A DNA stretch of 64,000 nucleotides from assembly GCF_039793925.1 (NCBI RefSeq), contig NZ_JBAMME010000130.1:62001-126000 (forward strand). Reading direction: 5' to 3'. The notes under the pieces were generated by a model that was given only the letters and a program-made list of their open reading frames with translations, did not search any database and was not told where the DNA came from. The stretch's first letter is position 1, and every line of letters starts with the position of its first letter. The position numbers and the translations under genes were made by a program. This stretch comes from Thermogutta sp039793925 (GTDB lineage Bacteria; Planctomycetota; Planctomycetia; Pirellulales; Thermoguttaceae). Shown here piece by piece: positions 1 through 8,531 of this stretch.

Positions 1-666
1 ACCGCAAATCTGTCGAAGCTCCCCCCAACCTCCCAGTGCGATGAGTCCATAGATCGTCACCAGAGCAGACCCGGCCACCAAAATGAAGGTTTGAAGAGCC
101 TCGGTGTAGGCAACGGCTCGCATCCCGCCCAGCACGGTGTAAAGCCCGGTCAGCACGATGACGAGTACCGATCCCACCCAGAAGCTATTGAGTTCAAACT
201 GGCCGATGGTCAGATGGACTTCCGGAAGCAGCGTTTGGAAAACGACTCCCCCTGCGAAGATGCCCACGGCGATCTTGGTGAGAACGTAGGCAACCAACGA
301 AATGAGGGAAAGCAACCAGCGTGCCCCCGGACTGAATCGCCGTTCCAGAAACTCAGGCATCGTGAATACCTTAGAGCGCAGATAGAAAGGCACGAAGACC
401 CACGCCAAAATGAGCAGGCACCAAGCGTGGAGTTCATAATGGGCCATCGCCACGCCGTCCGTGCATCCCGATCCAGCTAGTCCCACCAGATGTTCTGATC
501 CGATATTGGAAGCAAATATGGAGGCCCCCACGATGAACCAGCCGAGGTTTCGACCAGCCAGAAAGTAGTCATCCGCCGTGTCTTTGCCTCGCAGGATGAC
601 CCACCACGCTAACCCGAAGAGAACCGCAAAATAGGCTCCGATGATCAACCAGTCCAATCCCGTCAT
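1..666 (-). CDS. Sodium:solute symporter (SSS family), 3' end cut off by window edge
   Basis: The frame read leftward from an ATG at 664-666 stays open for all 222 codons to base 1, so the C-terminal half or more lies outside the window. The product begins MTGLDWLIIGAYFAVLFGLA, then has the SSS hallmarks: a DDYFLAGRNLGWFIVGAS segment, the ASNIGSEHLVGLAGSG motif typical of SglT-like Na+/sugar cotransporters, and FTMPEFLERRFSPGAR in the loop before the next helix. At least five membrane helices are visible. It lies 55 bases after araA on the same strand, so it is probably the sugar uptake component of an araD-araA-transporter operon. Arabinose as substrate is inferred from context only. The family assignment is firm. 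Confidence 0.93.
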   Translation of the reverse strand, partial: MTGLDWLIIGAYFAVLFGLAWWVILRGKDTADDYFLAGRNLGWFIVGASIFASNIGSEHLVGLAGSGCTDGVAMAHYELHAWCLLILAWVFVPFYLRSKVFTMPEFLERRFSPGARWLLSLISLVAYVLTKIAVGIFAGGVVFQTLLPEVHLTIGQFELNSFWVGSVLVIVLTGLYTVLGGMRAVAYTEALQTFILVAGSALVTIYGLIALGGWGELRQICG

Positions 667-721
667 GTTGCTCACCCTTCAACCGGTCCCGAAGAACCAC
701 CCAATACGGTTAGACCAAATA

Positions 722-2224
722 TCAACTCCCGAAAGCTGCTTCGTTCCACCTGAGCTCTTTTTTGAATTGGTGCAAGTCGGTCTGGGGACCGATGTGCAAG
801 AACTCGATCCCCGCCATCTCAGCAAAATCTTCTAGATACTCCGGCGAGAGCGCCTGGGTGAAGGCAGTATGGTGGGGCCCTCCCGCCAAAATCCAGGCAG
901 CGGCTGCTGTCTTCAGGTCGGGAAGCGGCCGCCATACAGCGCGCGCCACAGGAAGCCGCGGCAGGTCGCGGTCCGGCGGAACCACCTGAACCTCATTGAC
1001 GAGCATTCGAAATCTGTTTCCCAAATCGAGGATCGCGACATTGAGCGCCGGCCCAGCCGCCGCATCGAACACGAGCCGTGGTGGGTCTTCCTTGCCACCA
1101 ATGGACAGCGGATGAATCTCTAGAGATGGCCGACCGGCCGCAATCGTGGGGCACACCTCCAGCATGTGCGCACCCAGCACCTTCATACCTGCCGGATCAA
1201 GATGGTAGGTGTAATCTTCCATGAATGAGGCGCCGCCGGGGAGCCCTTTTCCCATCATTTTCACTGCTCGCACGAGTGCCGCGGTTTTCCAGTCGCCCTC
1301 TGCACCGAACCCGAAGCCGTCTGCCATCAAACGCTGAACCGCGAGACCGGGCAACTGGCGTAAACCGTGCAGGTTCTCGAAGGTGTCCGTAAACGCTTTA
1401 AAACCGCCTTCCTCCAGAAATGCCCGCAATCCCAATTCGATTCGAGCAGCCTCTCGAAGATCATCATGGCGGCTTCCGCCCGGCCGAAGTTCCGGAACCA
1501 CCTCGTACTGGTCCTCGTACTCCCGGATCAGTCGTTCCACCTCCAGATCAGAGACCTCCTGAACCTTGCGGACCAAATCCCCCAACCCGTAACCGTTCAC
1601 CGAGTAGCGGAGGCGAATCTGTGCTTCGACCTTGTCACCCTCGGTGACGGCCACCTCACGCATGTTGTCGCCAAATCGGGCGATGCGTAAATCCTGGGCA
1701 TCGTCCCAGGCCACTGCAGCCCGCGCCCACACACCAATCTGCCGTCGGACTTCAGGGTCCTCCCAATGGCCCACGACCACCTTACGGCGAAGCCGCATGC
1801 GCGCACAGATGAAGCCGAACTCGCGATCGCCATGGGCCGATTGATGGAGATTCATAAAGTCCATATCAATCGATTCCCAGGGGAGATCGCGATTGAACTG
1901 GGTGTGCAAATGGAGAAAAGGCTTGATCAGATCGCGCAACCCGGCGATCCACATCTTGGCCGGGGAAAACGTGTGCATCCAAAAGATAAGTCCCACACAA
2001 GCCGGACTATTGTTGGCATCCAGGCACACCCGCCGGATCGCATCTGGAGTGGTCACTACCGATTTGGCGAGGACCCGGCAGGGGATTTGGGGATCGCAGT
2101 CCAGACCCGAAGCGATGACCTGCATGTTCTGAGCCACCTTTTGGATGGCTTCTGGCCCATACAAGTGCTGGCTTCCGGTCACAAACCAAAGTTCCTTATC
2201 AGGATAAGGTTTCATTGCTTCCAT
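722..2224 (-). CDS. araA: L-arabinose isomerase
   Basis: Converts L-arabinose to L-ribulose in the cytoplasm. The N-terminus KELWFVTGSQHLYGPEAIQ matches the AraA signature, and the Mn2+ ligands appear in family order: Glu in GAEGDWK, Glu in FMEDYTYH, His in LGAHMLEV and His in GGPHHTAF. With the ATG at 2224 the length is 500 residues, as in E. coli AraA. An in-frame GTG at 2245 overlaps the araD stop by four bases (GTGA) and could give a seven-residue extension with translational coupling; a second ATG lies at 2215. It sits between araD and the symporter on one strand, forming a catabolic operon. No ribulokinase (araB) is visible next to it. Confidence 0.97.
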   Translation of the reverse strand: MEAMKPYPDKELWFVTGSQHLYGPEAIQKVAQNMQVIASGLDCDPQIPCRVLAKSVVTTPDAIRRVCLDANNSPACVGLIFWMHTFSPAKMWIAGLRDLIKPFLHLHTQFNRDLPWESIDMDFMNLHQSAHGDREFGFICARMRLRRKVVVGHWEDPEVRRQIGVWARAAVAWDDAQDLRIARFGDNMREVAVTEGDKVEAQIRLRYSVNGYGLGDLVRKVQEVSDLEVERLIREYEDQYEVVPELRPGGSRHDDLREAARIELGLRAFLEEGGFKAFTDTFENLHGLRQLPGLAVQRLMADGFGFGAEGDWKTAALVRAVKMMGKGLPGGASFMEDYTYHLDPAGMKVLGAHMLEVCPTIAAGRPSLEIHPLSIGGKEDPPRLVFDAAAGPALNVAILDLGNRFRMLVNEVQVVPPDRDLPRLPVARAVWRPLPDLKTAAAAWILAGGPHHTAFTQALSPEYLEDFAEMAGIEFLHIGPQTDLHQFKKELRWNEAAFGS

Positions 2225-2241
2225 GTCTAAACCACCATTGA

Positions 2242-2976
2242 TCACGAATGAAATTCATCCTTTCCACCAATGGCGGCACGCCGCTGCTGGCCGTAATAGG
2301 CCGCCGGGCCGTGCTTCCTCTCATGATGTTTTTGCAGGATATAGCCTTCGATCGGCATCGGATCAGGTTCCAGCACGAGCATATGCCAAGCGATGGAGGC
2401 AACCTCCTCGAGAGCCACGGCGTTTTCCACAGCTTCCCGGGCGGAACGTCCCCAGGTAAACGGCCCGTGCCCCGCGACCAGTACTCCAGGCGTCGCAAGA
2501 GGATTCAATCCCCCCACGCGAAACCGTTCTACAATGATCCGCCCGGTGTTCAGTTCGTAACCTTCCTCCACTTCCGTGGCGGACAAGACTCTCGTCAGGG
2601 GAATAGGGCCGCAAAAATGGTCGGCGTGCGTCGTTCCAAAACACGGGATTTCCCGACGCAATTGAGAAAATACTGTGGCAAAATGACTGTGGGTGTGGCA
2701 GACGCCGCCGATTTCCGGAAAGCTGCGGTAGATGGCTAGATGGGTCAGCGTATCGGTGGAAGGTCGTAGTTGACCGTCGATGACCCGACCGCTCAGATCC
2801 ACCACCACGATATCGTCCGGCCGAAGACTCTCGTAGGGAACACCGCTGGGCTTTATGGCAACGGCCTGGCGGTCCTCACTGATTCCGCTGACGTTGCCCC
2901 AGGTCAGCGTCACCAGTCCCAGGGCCGGCAAGCGCCGGTTGGCTTCGGCAACCTGTGCTTTCAGTTCCTCAAACAT
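2242..2976 (-). CDS. araD: L-ribulose-5-phosphate 4-epimerase
   Basis: Class II aldolase/epimerase-fold enzyme converting L-ribulose 5-phosphate to D-xylulose 5-phosphate. The start at 2976 gives MFEELKAQVAEANRRLPALG, which aligns from residue 1 with E. coli AraD, and is preceded by a GAGGA ribosome binding site. An upstream in-frame extension to 3186 is unlikely to be translated. Visible motifs are LVTLTWGNVSG, IKPSGVPYESL, the zinc-binding HTHSHFAT, GTTHADHF and AGHGPFTWGRS, and the C-terminal ERKHGPAAYYGQ. Its 244 residues compare with about 231 in E. coli. It is the first gene of the operon, and its stop overlaps a possible GTG start of araA. Confidence 0.97.
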   Translation of the reverse strand: MFEELKAQVAEANRRLPALGLVTLTWGNVSGISEDRQAVAIKPSGVPYESLRPDDIVVVDLSGRVIDGQLRPSTDTLTHLAIYRSFPEIGGVCHTHSHFATVFSQLRREIPCFGTTHADHFCGPIPLTRVLSATEVEEGYELNTGRIIVERFRVGGLNPLATPGVLVAGHGPFTWGRSAREAVENAVALEEVASIAWHMLVLEPDPMPIEGYILQKHHERKHGPAAYYGQQRRAAIGGKDEFHS

Positions 2977-3243
2977 GGGTCCTCGCTTCTTTGTGGGCAA
3001 CAACTCGGGCAAGGCTTCCGATGGTCTGGGACCGCGCTCGCCGCCATCCTGACGGTTCCAGACGACTGTCGAACAAGGCCCACCATAAGTTTCGATATAG
3101 TTTGTCAAGATAACTGCTCGCTGGAAGGTCTGCAAGCGACAGACGCGTAAATTGGATATAAAATTGCGCAAAGGTAAGCTGGGCATGAATCCGAAGGGAA
3201 CCCATTCCCGTGTTCACCATTGCTGAGCGGGAGTGCGCGCACC
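2977..3243. promoter_or_regulatory. Divergent control region between araD and the XylR-type regulator
   Basis: This 267-base spacer separates the araDA-symporter operon from the divergent regulator. On the minus strand a TTGACA box lies at 3108-3103 with TATGGT at 3087-3082 (15-base spacer, rather short), a candidate araD promoter. On the plus strand TATAAA at 3157-3162 could be the -10 box of the regulator, but no convincing -35 is seen. GGGAA/TTCCC at about 3196-3209 is a short inverted repeat. By analogy with XylR and AraC systems, operators are expected here; none could be assigned. Confidence 0.45.
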
Positions 3244-4473
3244 GTGAAAAAGCGACCAAAGCGGGACTCACTTCCCCGTGTGGCCTTACTCATTGAGACA
3301 TCGCGTGGCTACGGCCGGCAATTCCTCCGAGGGGTCATCCGGTATGGGCGACTCCACGGACCATGGGGGTTCTACATCACACCGGGCGATCTCGAGCAGG
3401 CCCTTCCTCGGATGCGGCGGTGGGGCGGAACTGGCATCATCGCCAGGGTGGAAACGCCCCATGTGGCGAGGGCCATTCTCGCCACGAAACTTCCTGCCAT
3501 TCTGGTGGGACTCTCTGCGGCTCGGGTCTGCGGCAATCCTTCTCTCCAGAAATTCAGTCAGGTACACTCCGATTCTATTGGTGCGGGAAGGCTGGCAGCG
3601 GAACACCTTCTCGAGCGAGGATTCCGGCACTTCGCCTACGTGGGCCTGCCAGGATATTTGTGGTCGCAGCGACGGCAGGAAGGATTCTGCCAGCGGATCG
3701 CTGAGGCGGGGTTTCCTGTCGATGTTTATCCCTTGCCCGAGCACCCGGACATCGAAACGAGCTGGGAAAAAGAACACCGCCGACTCGCACGCTGGCTATC
3801 CAAGCTTCCCCGGCCCACGGGGCTTATGGCATGCAATGACGACCGTGGCCGTCAGGTTCTGGAAGCATGCCTCACGGCTGGGATTCAGGTTCCTGAAGAA
3901 CTCGCTGTTGTAGGGGTGGATAACGATGACCTTTTTTGCGAACTGAGCGACCCACCGCTTTCCAGCGTGGCGCTGAATGCTGAATCAGCCGGCTATCGTG
4001 CAGCAGCCCTGCTCGACAGGCTCATGAAAGGAGAAGAAATTCCTCCCCAGGAAATTGTCGCTGAGGCACTCTATGTGGTGACGCGGCGCTCCAGCGATGT
4101 GGTGGCCGTGGAAGATCCCGACCTCGCCGCGGCGCTCAAGTTTCTTCACGATCGAGCAGCCGAACCCATTACCGTCAACGACGTGGTGGCAGCCGTTCAC
4201 ATGTCGCGACGCAGTTTGGAACTCCGTTTTCGGCGTCAACTTGGGCGGACGATTCACGAAGAACTCGAACGGTTGCGTCTGCAAAGGGCGGAGCGCCTTC
4301 TTCTCGAAAGCGATTTTCCAGTGCCCTATGTGGCCGAGGCCTCCGGCTACCAATCCCCGAACTACTTTGCCCGGGTTTTCCAGAAAAAATGGGGATTAAC
4401 ACCTCATCAATTCCGTCGGACAATGCGCGGAGAACGCCTGCAAACGGACAAGGATCTGGCAACCTATGTGTGA
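3244..4473 (+). CDS. XylR-type transcriptional regulator: LacI-like sugar-sensing domain plus AraC HTH
   Basis: About the first 270 residues resemble the periplasmic-binding-protein fold used as a sensor by LacI and E. coli XylR (VALLIETSRGYGRQFLRGV, then GRLAAEHLLERGFRHFAYVG and LMACNDDRGRQVLEAC). The last 110 residues form an AraC-type double helix-turn-helix (VHMSRRSLELRFRRQLGRT and VAEASGYQSPNYFARVFQKK). This is XylR architecture, which activates pentose genes when sugar is bound. A GTG at 3244 preceded by GGGAG is the preferred start; a TTG at 3220 would add eight residues. It is divergent from araDA-symporter, so it is very likely their regulator. Whether arabinose or xylose is sensed cannot be read from the sequence. 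Confidence 0.92.
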   Translation: MKKRPKRDSLPRVALLIETSRGYGRQFLRGVIRYGRLHGPWGFYITPGDLEQALPRMRRWGGTGIIARVETPHVARAILATKLPAILVGLSAARVCGNPSLQKFSQVHSDSIGAGRLAAEHLLERGFRHFAYVGLPGYLWSQRRQEGFCQRIAEAGFPVDVYPLPEHPDIETSWEKEHRRLARWLSKLPRPTGLMACNDDRGRQVLEACLTAGIQVPEELAVVGVDNDDLFCELSDPPLSSVALNAESAGYRAAALLDRLMKGEEIPPQEIVAEALYVVTRRSSDVVAVEDPDLAAALKFLHDRAAEPITVNDVVAAVHMSRRSLELRFRRQLGRTIHEELERLRLQRAERLLLESDFPVPYVAEASGYQSPNYFARVFQKKWGLTPHQFRRTMRGERLQTDKDLATYV

Positions 4474-4524
4474 CCCTGCGGCCTTCGCCCGTTTACCGCA
4501 ATCAGCGTTCCCTCATGCTGCGGA

Positions 4525-5319
4525 CTATCGTTCATCCGCTTCGGCCCACCAGCGACGAACAAGGTCTCGGCTGAGAAGCAGGTACTCCGGCTCCGGGGCG
4601 AAAACCTCCAGGGTGATCGTGCCGTCATAAGGGAGTGATTTGAGCTCAGCGATCCGCTGCGGCCACTGCCAAAATTGTCCGGGAATTGCCCCCAGCGGTA
4701 AATGTTGATCGCACGTCCCGTCGTTCTCCGACAAATGGACGTGTACCAGAAACGGACCAAGACGCGTAAGATATTCACTCCACAGGTCTCCCTGGGGCTC
4801 AAGTCGTGCATGACCAGCATCCAGATGAAATCGCAACCCCGGCAACTCCGTGAGCAGACGTTCCAGGATGTCAATTTGCCGACACTGGGGAAATGGACTC
4901 TGCTCCACTGCGATGACCGTACCGCATTGTGCGGCCAGGTCGCACAGAGGGGCCAGAATCTCGCGGTGCCACGCGAAAACCTGGTCCTCAGAAAAAAACT
5001 TGGGCGGTCGGGAAAAGTGCACAGTGACAAGTTTCGCCCCCAGTTTTCCAGCCATCTCCACGGCTACACTCAGCTCTTCTAAGCAGGCTCTGCGAATCGA
5101 GGTAAAAGGCGTAGCATAGGAGAGGTAGTAGGCCGTGTGGGCCACTACCGGCAATTGGTACTTTTCTAGGGCCGCAGCGACCCGGGAACCGTCCAGGGTC
5201 CGCGGATCGGCGGCCGGCGGTTCCAGTGTGAGGTCGATGTAATCGAAATCGTGTTCCGCGATCCAGCGAATTTCCTCGACCACGTCCTTCGCCGGATGAT
5301 TCATCGCCCCGATTTGCAT
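4525..5319 (-). CDS. Sugar phosphate isomerase/epimerase-like TIM barrel (AP endonuclease family 2 fold)
   Basis: A 264-residue protein of the xylose-isomerase-like TIM barrel superfamily. Visible are the first strand MQIGAMNHP, a strand ending in DYIDLTLEPP, VVAHTAYYLS, the VTVHFSRPP strand, a metal-site-like IAVEQSPFP, LRFHLDAGHAR and FLVHVHLSEN near the C-terminus; these Glu, Asp and His residues lie where the family binds divalent metal. The start at 5319 has a good GGAGGA site six bases upstream. Many such proteins act in inositol or sugar catabolism, but the substrate cannot be deduced. The gene is convergent with the XylR-type regulator and 280 bases from the next oxidoreductase. Confidence 0.88.
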   Translation of the reverse strand: MQIGAMNHPAKDVVEEIRWIAEHDFDYIDLTLEPPAADPRTLDGSRVAAALEKYQLPVVAHTAYYLSYATPFTSIRRACLEELSVAVEMAGKLGAKLVTVHFSRPPKFFSEDQVFAWHREILAPLCDLAAQCGTVIAVEQSPFPQCRQIDILERLLTELPGLRFHLDAGHARLEPQGDLWSEYLTRLGPFLVHVHLSENDGTCDQHLPLGAIPGQFWQWPQRIAELKSLPYDGTITLEVFAPEPEYLLLSRDLVRRWWAEADER

Positions 5320-5499
5320 GCGAATTCCTCCGATGTGTGCTTTTCCATCAGGATCGGGCGATCAGTTTGGCCATCCGCCAAGTGGCAAAGGCGATGTTTT
5401 TTCCCAATGGGAAGAATCGATGATTATACAGAGAAGGCAGTTTGGAAGTCACGCACTCATATGAGGGGGCTCGCCGCAGAGCTGTCGGCAGAAGGTCTT

Positions 5500-5539
5500 T
5501 AAAAAAAGAAAAGCACGGCAGAAATCACGATGCCGTGCT
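5500..5539 (-). terminator. Rho-independent terminator after the 5600-7357 oxidoreductase gene
   Basis: A perfect nine-base-pair stem (AGCACGGCA at 5512-5520 and TGCCGTGCT at 5531-5539) with a ten-base loop is followed, reading leftward, by TTTCTTTTTTT. It lies 61 bases past the stop codon of the minus-strand oxidoreductase gene, so it separates that gene from the isomerase-like gene further downstream. Confidence 0.88.
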
Positions 5540-5599
5540 TCGGGCAATGCCTTTTGTGCAATCCGAAATGGATTCCGGGCAAGCTGGCCGGATCAGCCC

Positions 5600-7357
5600 T
5601 CATGCATATCGGTTCAGATCGGGTTTAATGCCTTCTGGAGTTTCATCGCTGTCGATATCAAACCACTCCGGCTTGAATTCGATGCGGCGTCCCTCTCGAG
5701 CCGCGATGTTGGTCGTCAAAGCGATGACGGCGTCGGCCAGTGCCACTTTTGGATAACATCGAGGATGGATTTCCGGATCCGAAGCGTTGGGATTTCGACG
5801 GATGCACCACGCCCAGTGTTCGATCTCCTCTCGATAACCCCGACTTACCTTGGCCGTGGCCATTTGCCCCAACCCTTCGGCCCTGTTTTGGGCGGGACCG
5901 CTGGCCCAGGTATCTAGGACGGCGCCACCCGCGCTCTGGCTCACACCCACCGAGGCATAAGTGTCGGAGCCCGCGTACAGCATGGCCTCCTGCTCGCGTT
6001 CCAGAATCAGCGTTCCTTTGGTGCCGAAAACGATTTCGCCGTAACCGCCGAAACCATTGCCGTTGATCGAAGCATACTGCACAGCGATTTTTTTCATTTT
6101 CCCCACTGGATCGTTGGGATCGTAACCCGGTGCGGGGAATTCGATAATGCAATACACGTGGTCTTCGATCTCACGGTCCAGCGGGAAGATTGGTCGGTTC
6201 CCTGCTGCCGCCACATTGAGCGGCCGTTGCTTTTGTCCCCCGTGCATGGCGGCGATGAAGATGGATGCTGCATCGAGTTGATGGCTGCCCAATTCCGCCA
6301 TCAAACCGCCACCCGTTCGCTCCCACAGCCGCCAGCGGATGAGCTCTTCGATAGCGGGGCGGAAATACTTTTGATTTCCTGCCACCAGGGTCTTATCCTG
6401 ATAGCCGTATTCTTTCACCTTATCAATAATTTCCTGGTCGCGAATCTGGGCCTCCACCTGGGCCAGCATCTTTTCCATGCGTTCGATTTCAGCAGTGACC
6501 GGCCGCGCTGATTTTTTGGCTTCTTCAAGCGCCTGCCTCAACTGCCGTTGCTGAGCGAGGAGGGTTAGGTGGCTTTTATCATCGGGTTTGGCACCGGGAG
6601 GCAACGGCATGGCCCAGCTATCCCGGCCTGGCAAGTTCCCACGATGCCACTGGGCTCGAATGTAATGAAGGTCTCCCAGCAAGCCACGCCGAATCATGTC
6701 GGTCGCGTTTTCGTACAGGATGTTGTAATGGCGCTGGTGACCCACGGCGAGATGGACCGAGGCCTGTTTGGCCATCCGCGCCATTTCCTTGCACTCGTGA
6801 ACGGAATGGCCCATCAATTTCTCGGTGAGAACGTGCTTGCCGAGTTTCATGGCGGCGATGGCGGCCGGGGCATGCAGGTGAAGCGGCAGCGCGATGATCA
6901 CCGCTTCGATATTGTCCTTTTCCGCTTTCAGGAGGTCCTCATAATGGCCATAGACTTTAACGTGCTTGCGGGCTTCATCTTCAGTCTTCCAACCATACAC
7001 CTTGAGCAAGCCCGGTCGAGCTTCCATGGCCGCCTCACTTGACCAGTCGCCGTGGAATGCCCGATGAACGTTGTACGGCCGGAGATCGGCAATTGCCACG
7101 ATTTCAATGAATTCTGGGTTGCATGCCCCGATGAGGACCTGACCTTCGTCACCAGTGCCCAGCACGGCCACGCGGAGAGGCTTTTCGATAGTGCTTTCGT
7201 AGCCAAAGTAGAAGGCTCCCACACTGCCGCCGGCGGCCATGGCCGTCAGCAATCCCGCCTGGAGAAAGTCGCGGCGGGTAACCTCTAAATTGTTTCCCAA
7301 CGCGCGGTTAAAATTAGCCTTCCCGATTTCGCGTTCTTCTGGTGTCAGATTCATCAT
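5600..7357 (-). CDS. Gfo/Idh/MocA-family oxidoreductase with twin-arginine signal
   Basis: A 585-residue NAD(P)-dependent dehydrogenase-like protein. A Tat signal is visible near residues 27-50 (TRRDFLQAGLLTAMAAGG). The Rossmann domain follows (LRVAVLGTGDEGQVLIGAC), with EAVIIALPLHLHAPAAIAAM and KHVLTEKLMGHSVHECKEMA in place of the family EKP motif. The C-terminal half carries the substrate/dimer domain (GGLMAELGSHQLDAASIF). An insertion of roughly 80 residues rich in charged residues (about 255-335, including LAQQRQLRQALEEAKK) is probably a coiled coil. The start at 7357 has AAAGGAA upstream. Exported paralogues of this family are abundant in planctomycetes. The substrate is unknown, probably a sugar or inositol derivative. 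Transcription ends at the 5500-5539 hairpin. Confidence 0.92.
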   Translation of the reverse strand: MMNLTPEEREIGKANFNRALGNNLEVTRRDFLQAGLLTAMAAGGSVGAFYFGYESTIEKPLRVAVLGTGDEGQVLIGACNPEFIEIVAIADLRPYNVHRAFHGDWSSEAAMEARPGLLKVYGWKTEDEARKHVKVYGHYEDLLKAEKDNIEAVIIALPLHLHAPAAIAAMKLGKHVLTEKLMGHSVHECKEMARMAKQASVHLAVGHQRHYNILYENATDMIRRGLLGDLHYIRAQWHRGNLPGRDSWAMPLPPGAKPDDKSHLTLLAQQRQLRQALEEAKKSARPVTAEIERMEKMLAQVEAQIRDQEIIDKVKEYGYQDKTLVAGNQKYFRPAIEELIRWRLWERTGGGLMAELGSHQLDAASIFIAAMHGGQKQRPLNVAAAGNRPIFPLDREIEDHVYCIIEFPAPGYDPNDPVGKMKKIAVQYASINGNGFGGYGEIVFGTKGTLILEREQEAMLYAGSDTYASVGVSQSAGGAVLDTWASGPAQNRAEGLGQMATAKVSRGYREEIEHWAWCIRRNPNASDPEIHPRCYPKVALADAVIALTTNIAAREGRRIEFKPEWFDIDSDETPEGIKPDLNRYA

Positions 7358-7475
7358 GCGGTTCCTTTTATCGATAACCTCTCAGCCAATCACCGGTATG
7401 GTTTCTGCGTTTTCCCTTCTTTTCAATTATTCCCACTGGCGAGGATGCCAAGCACGTTTAAGTAATGGCAAGTCA

Positions 7476-8531
7476 TCAACCACCCGTTGCGGCCGCCTTA
7501 GAGCTCGCTTCGCTCCTCCATGCACAACCGCAGCACCTTCCGAGACACGCGCGTAAGGGTAGACAGACATAGTGGTACAGAAAATAATCCAGACCCGCCC
7601 AGCGTCCCACCGGCATGGCAGCCAGCGCCAGGAGGGCCATCATCTCGACAAAATTCTTATCCACAAGTAAGGCATGTCCCACAATCTCGGGCGTTTTTGG
7701 CACGACGGTGGGCCACGGCCATTGCGTCATCACCACGAAAGCCAGAAATGCCGCTCCTCCCAGGGCCGCCAACCGTGTGAACGCTCCAACCATCAAGCAC
7801 AGGCCGATGGCTGTCAGGGAATACGTCACCACCACGTTGAGCAGTTCTGTCTTGGTTGCGGCAAACGGCAGACGAACTGGCAGCCGCTGCGTTTCACAGA
7901 GGGGGACTTTAATCATGCCTCGCCTCTTTTGCTCAGGAGTGAGAATCCCCCACAAAGAGCTCAGATAAGCCCGACCCATCTTGTCGATCTCTGAAAACCA
8001 CGCGGCCACCTCGCCACGCAGCTTTTGTTGCCTTTCCCAGAGGCGTTCCCTCTGGAAGTAAGCCCCAAGATTCCGCGATGCTTTTTCTTCCTTCTCAAAG
8101 CGCTCCAGACTGTCAAAATACGCCAAAATGTCGTCTCGCTTTTGCGCCAGGTAATTGTTCAGCGCTCCGACAAAACGATCGCGCGTGGCCTCGGCCTGGC
8201 GTTTCTGCTTTTCGTCCATGCGATAGTACCTGACATACTCATCGCAGGCCTTTCTCCAGGCTTCTTCATAAGCAGGAGAAACAACCACCAGGTTCCCGTC
8301 CTTGGCCTTGACGATCTGGAACCGGATCTTCCCGTCTATATCGGGAACCATGGCGTAAAAGAACGAAGCAAACGGACCCTTCGCTTGAGTGAGGAAGGGC
8401 TCCGCGGAAAACTTGTCGCGGTTGGCGATTTTCCATACACCTTCGTAAAGAAAGTGCCAACCAATCGTGATACGCAGAAGCACCAGGAGCACAACTGCTC
8501 CTAAACCGATGGTGAAACTTGACCGGTTCAG
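7476..8531 (-). CDS. DoxX-like membrane protein with a large hydrophilic insertion, probable CTG start
   Basis: The product has a first membrane helix ending LLRITIGWHFLYEGVWK, a DoxX/SURF4-like signature, then about 180 mostly hydrophilic, partly coiled-coil residues, then three hydrophobic segments (VVVTYSLTAIGLCLMVGAF, AALGGAAFLAFVVM and NFVEMMALLALAAMPVG). Reading from a GTG at 8492 would remove the start of helix 1 and leave no ribosome binding site. A near-perfect AAGGAGG at 8538-8545 lies six bases before a CTG at 8531, giving MNRSSFTIGLGAVVLLVLLR, so CTG is preferred here. It lies 118 bases upstream of the Tat oxidoreductase on the same strand. The role is unknown; DoxX proteins are often associated with redox chains. 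Confidence 0.8.
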   Translation of the reverse strand: MNRSSFTIGLGAVVLLVLLRITIGWHFLYEGVWKIANRDKFSAEPFLTQAKGPFASFFYAMVPDIDGKIRFQIVKAKDGNLVVVSPAYEEAWRKACDEYVRYYRMDEKQKRQAEATRDRFVGALNNYLAQKRDDILAYFDSLERFEKEEKASRNLGAYFQRERLWERQQKLRGEVAAWFSEIDKMGRAYLSSLWGILTPEQKRRGMIKVPLCETQRLPVRLPFAATKTELLNVVVTYSLTAIGLCLMVGAFTRLAALGGAAFLAFVVMTQWPWPTVVPKTPEIVGHALLVDKNFVEMMALLALAAMPVGRWAGLDYFLYHYVCLPLRACLGRCCGCAWRSEASSKAAATGG

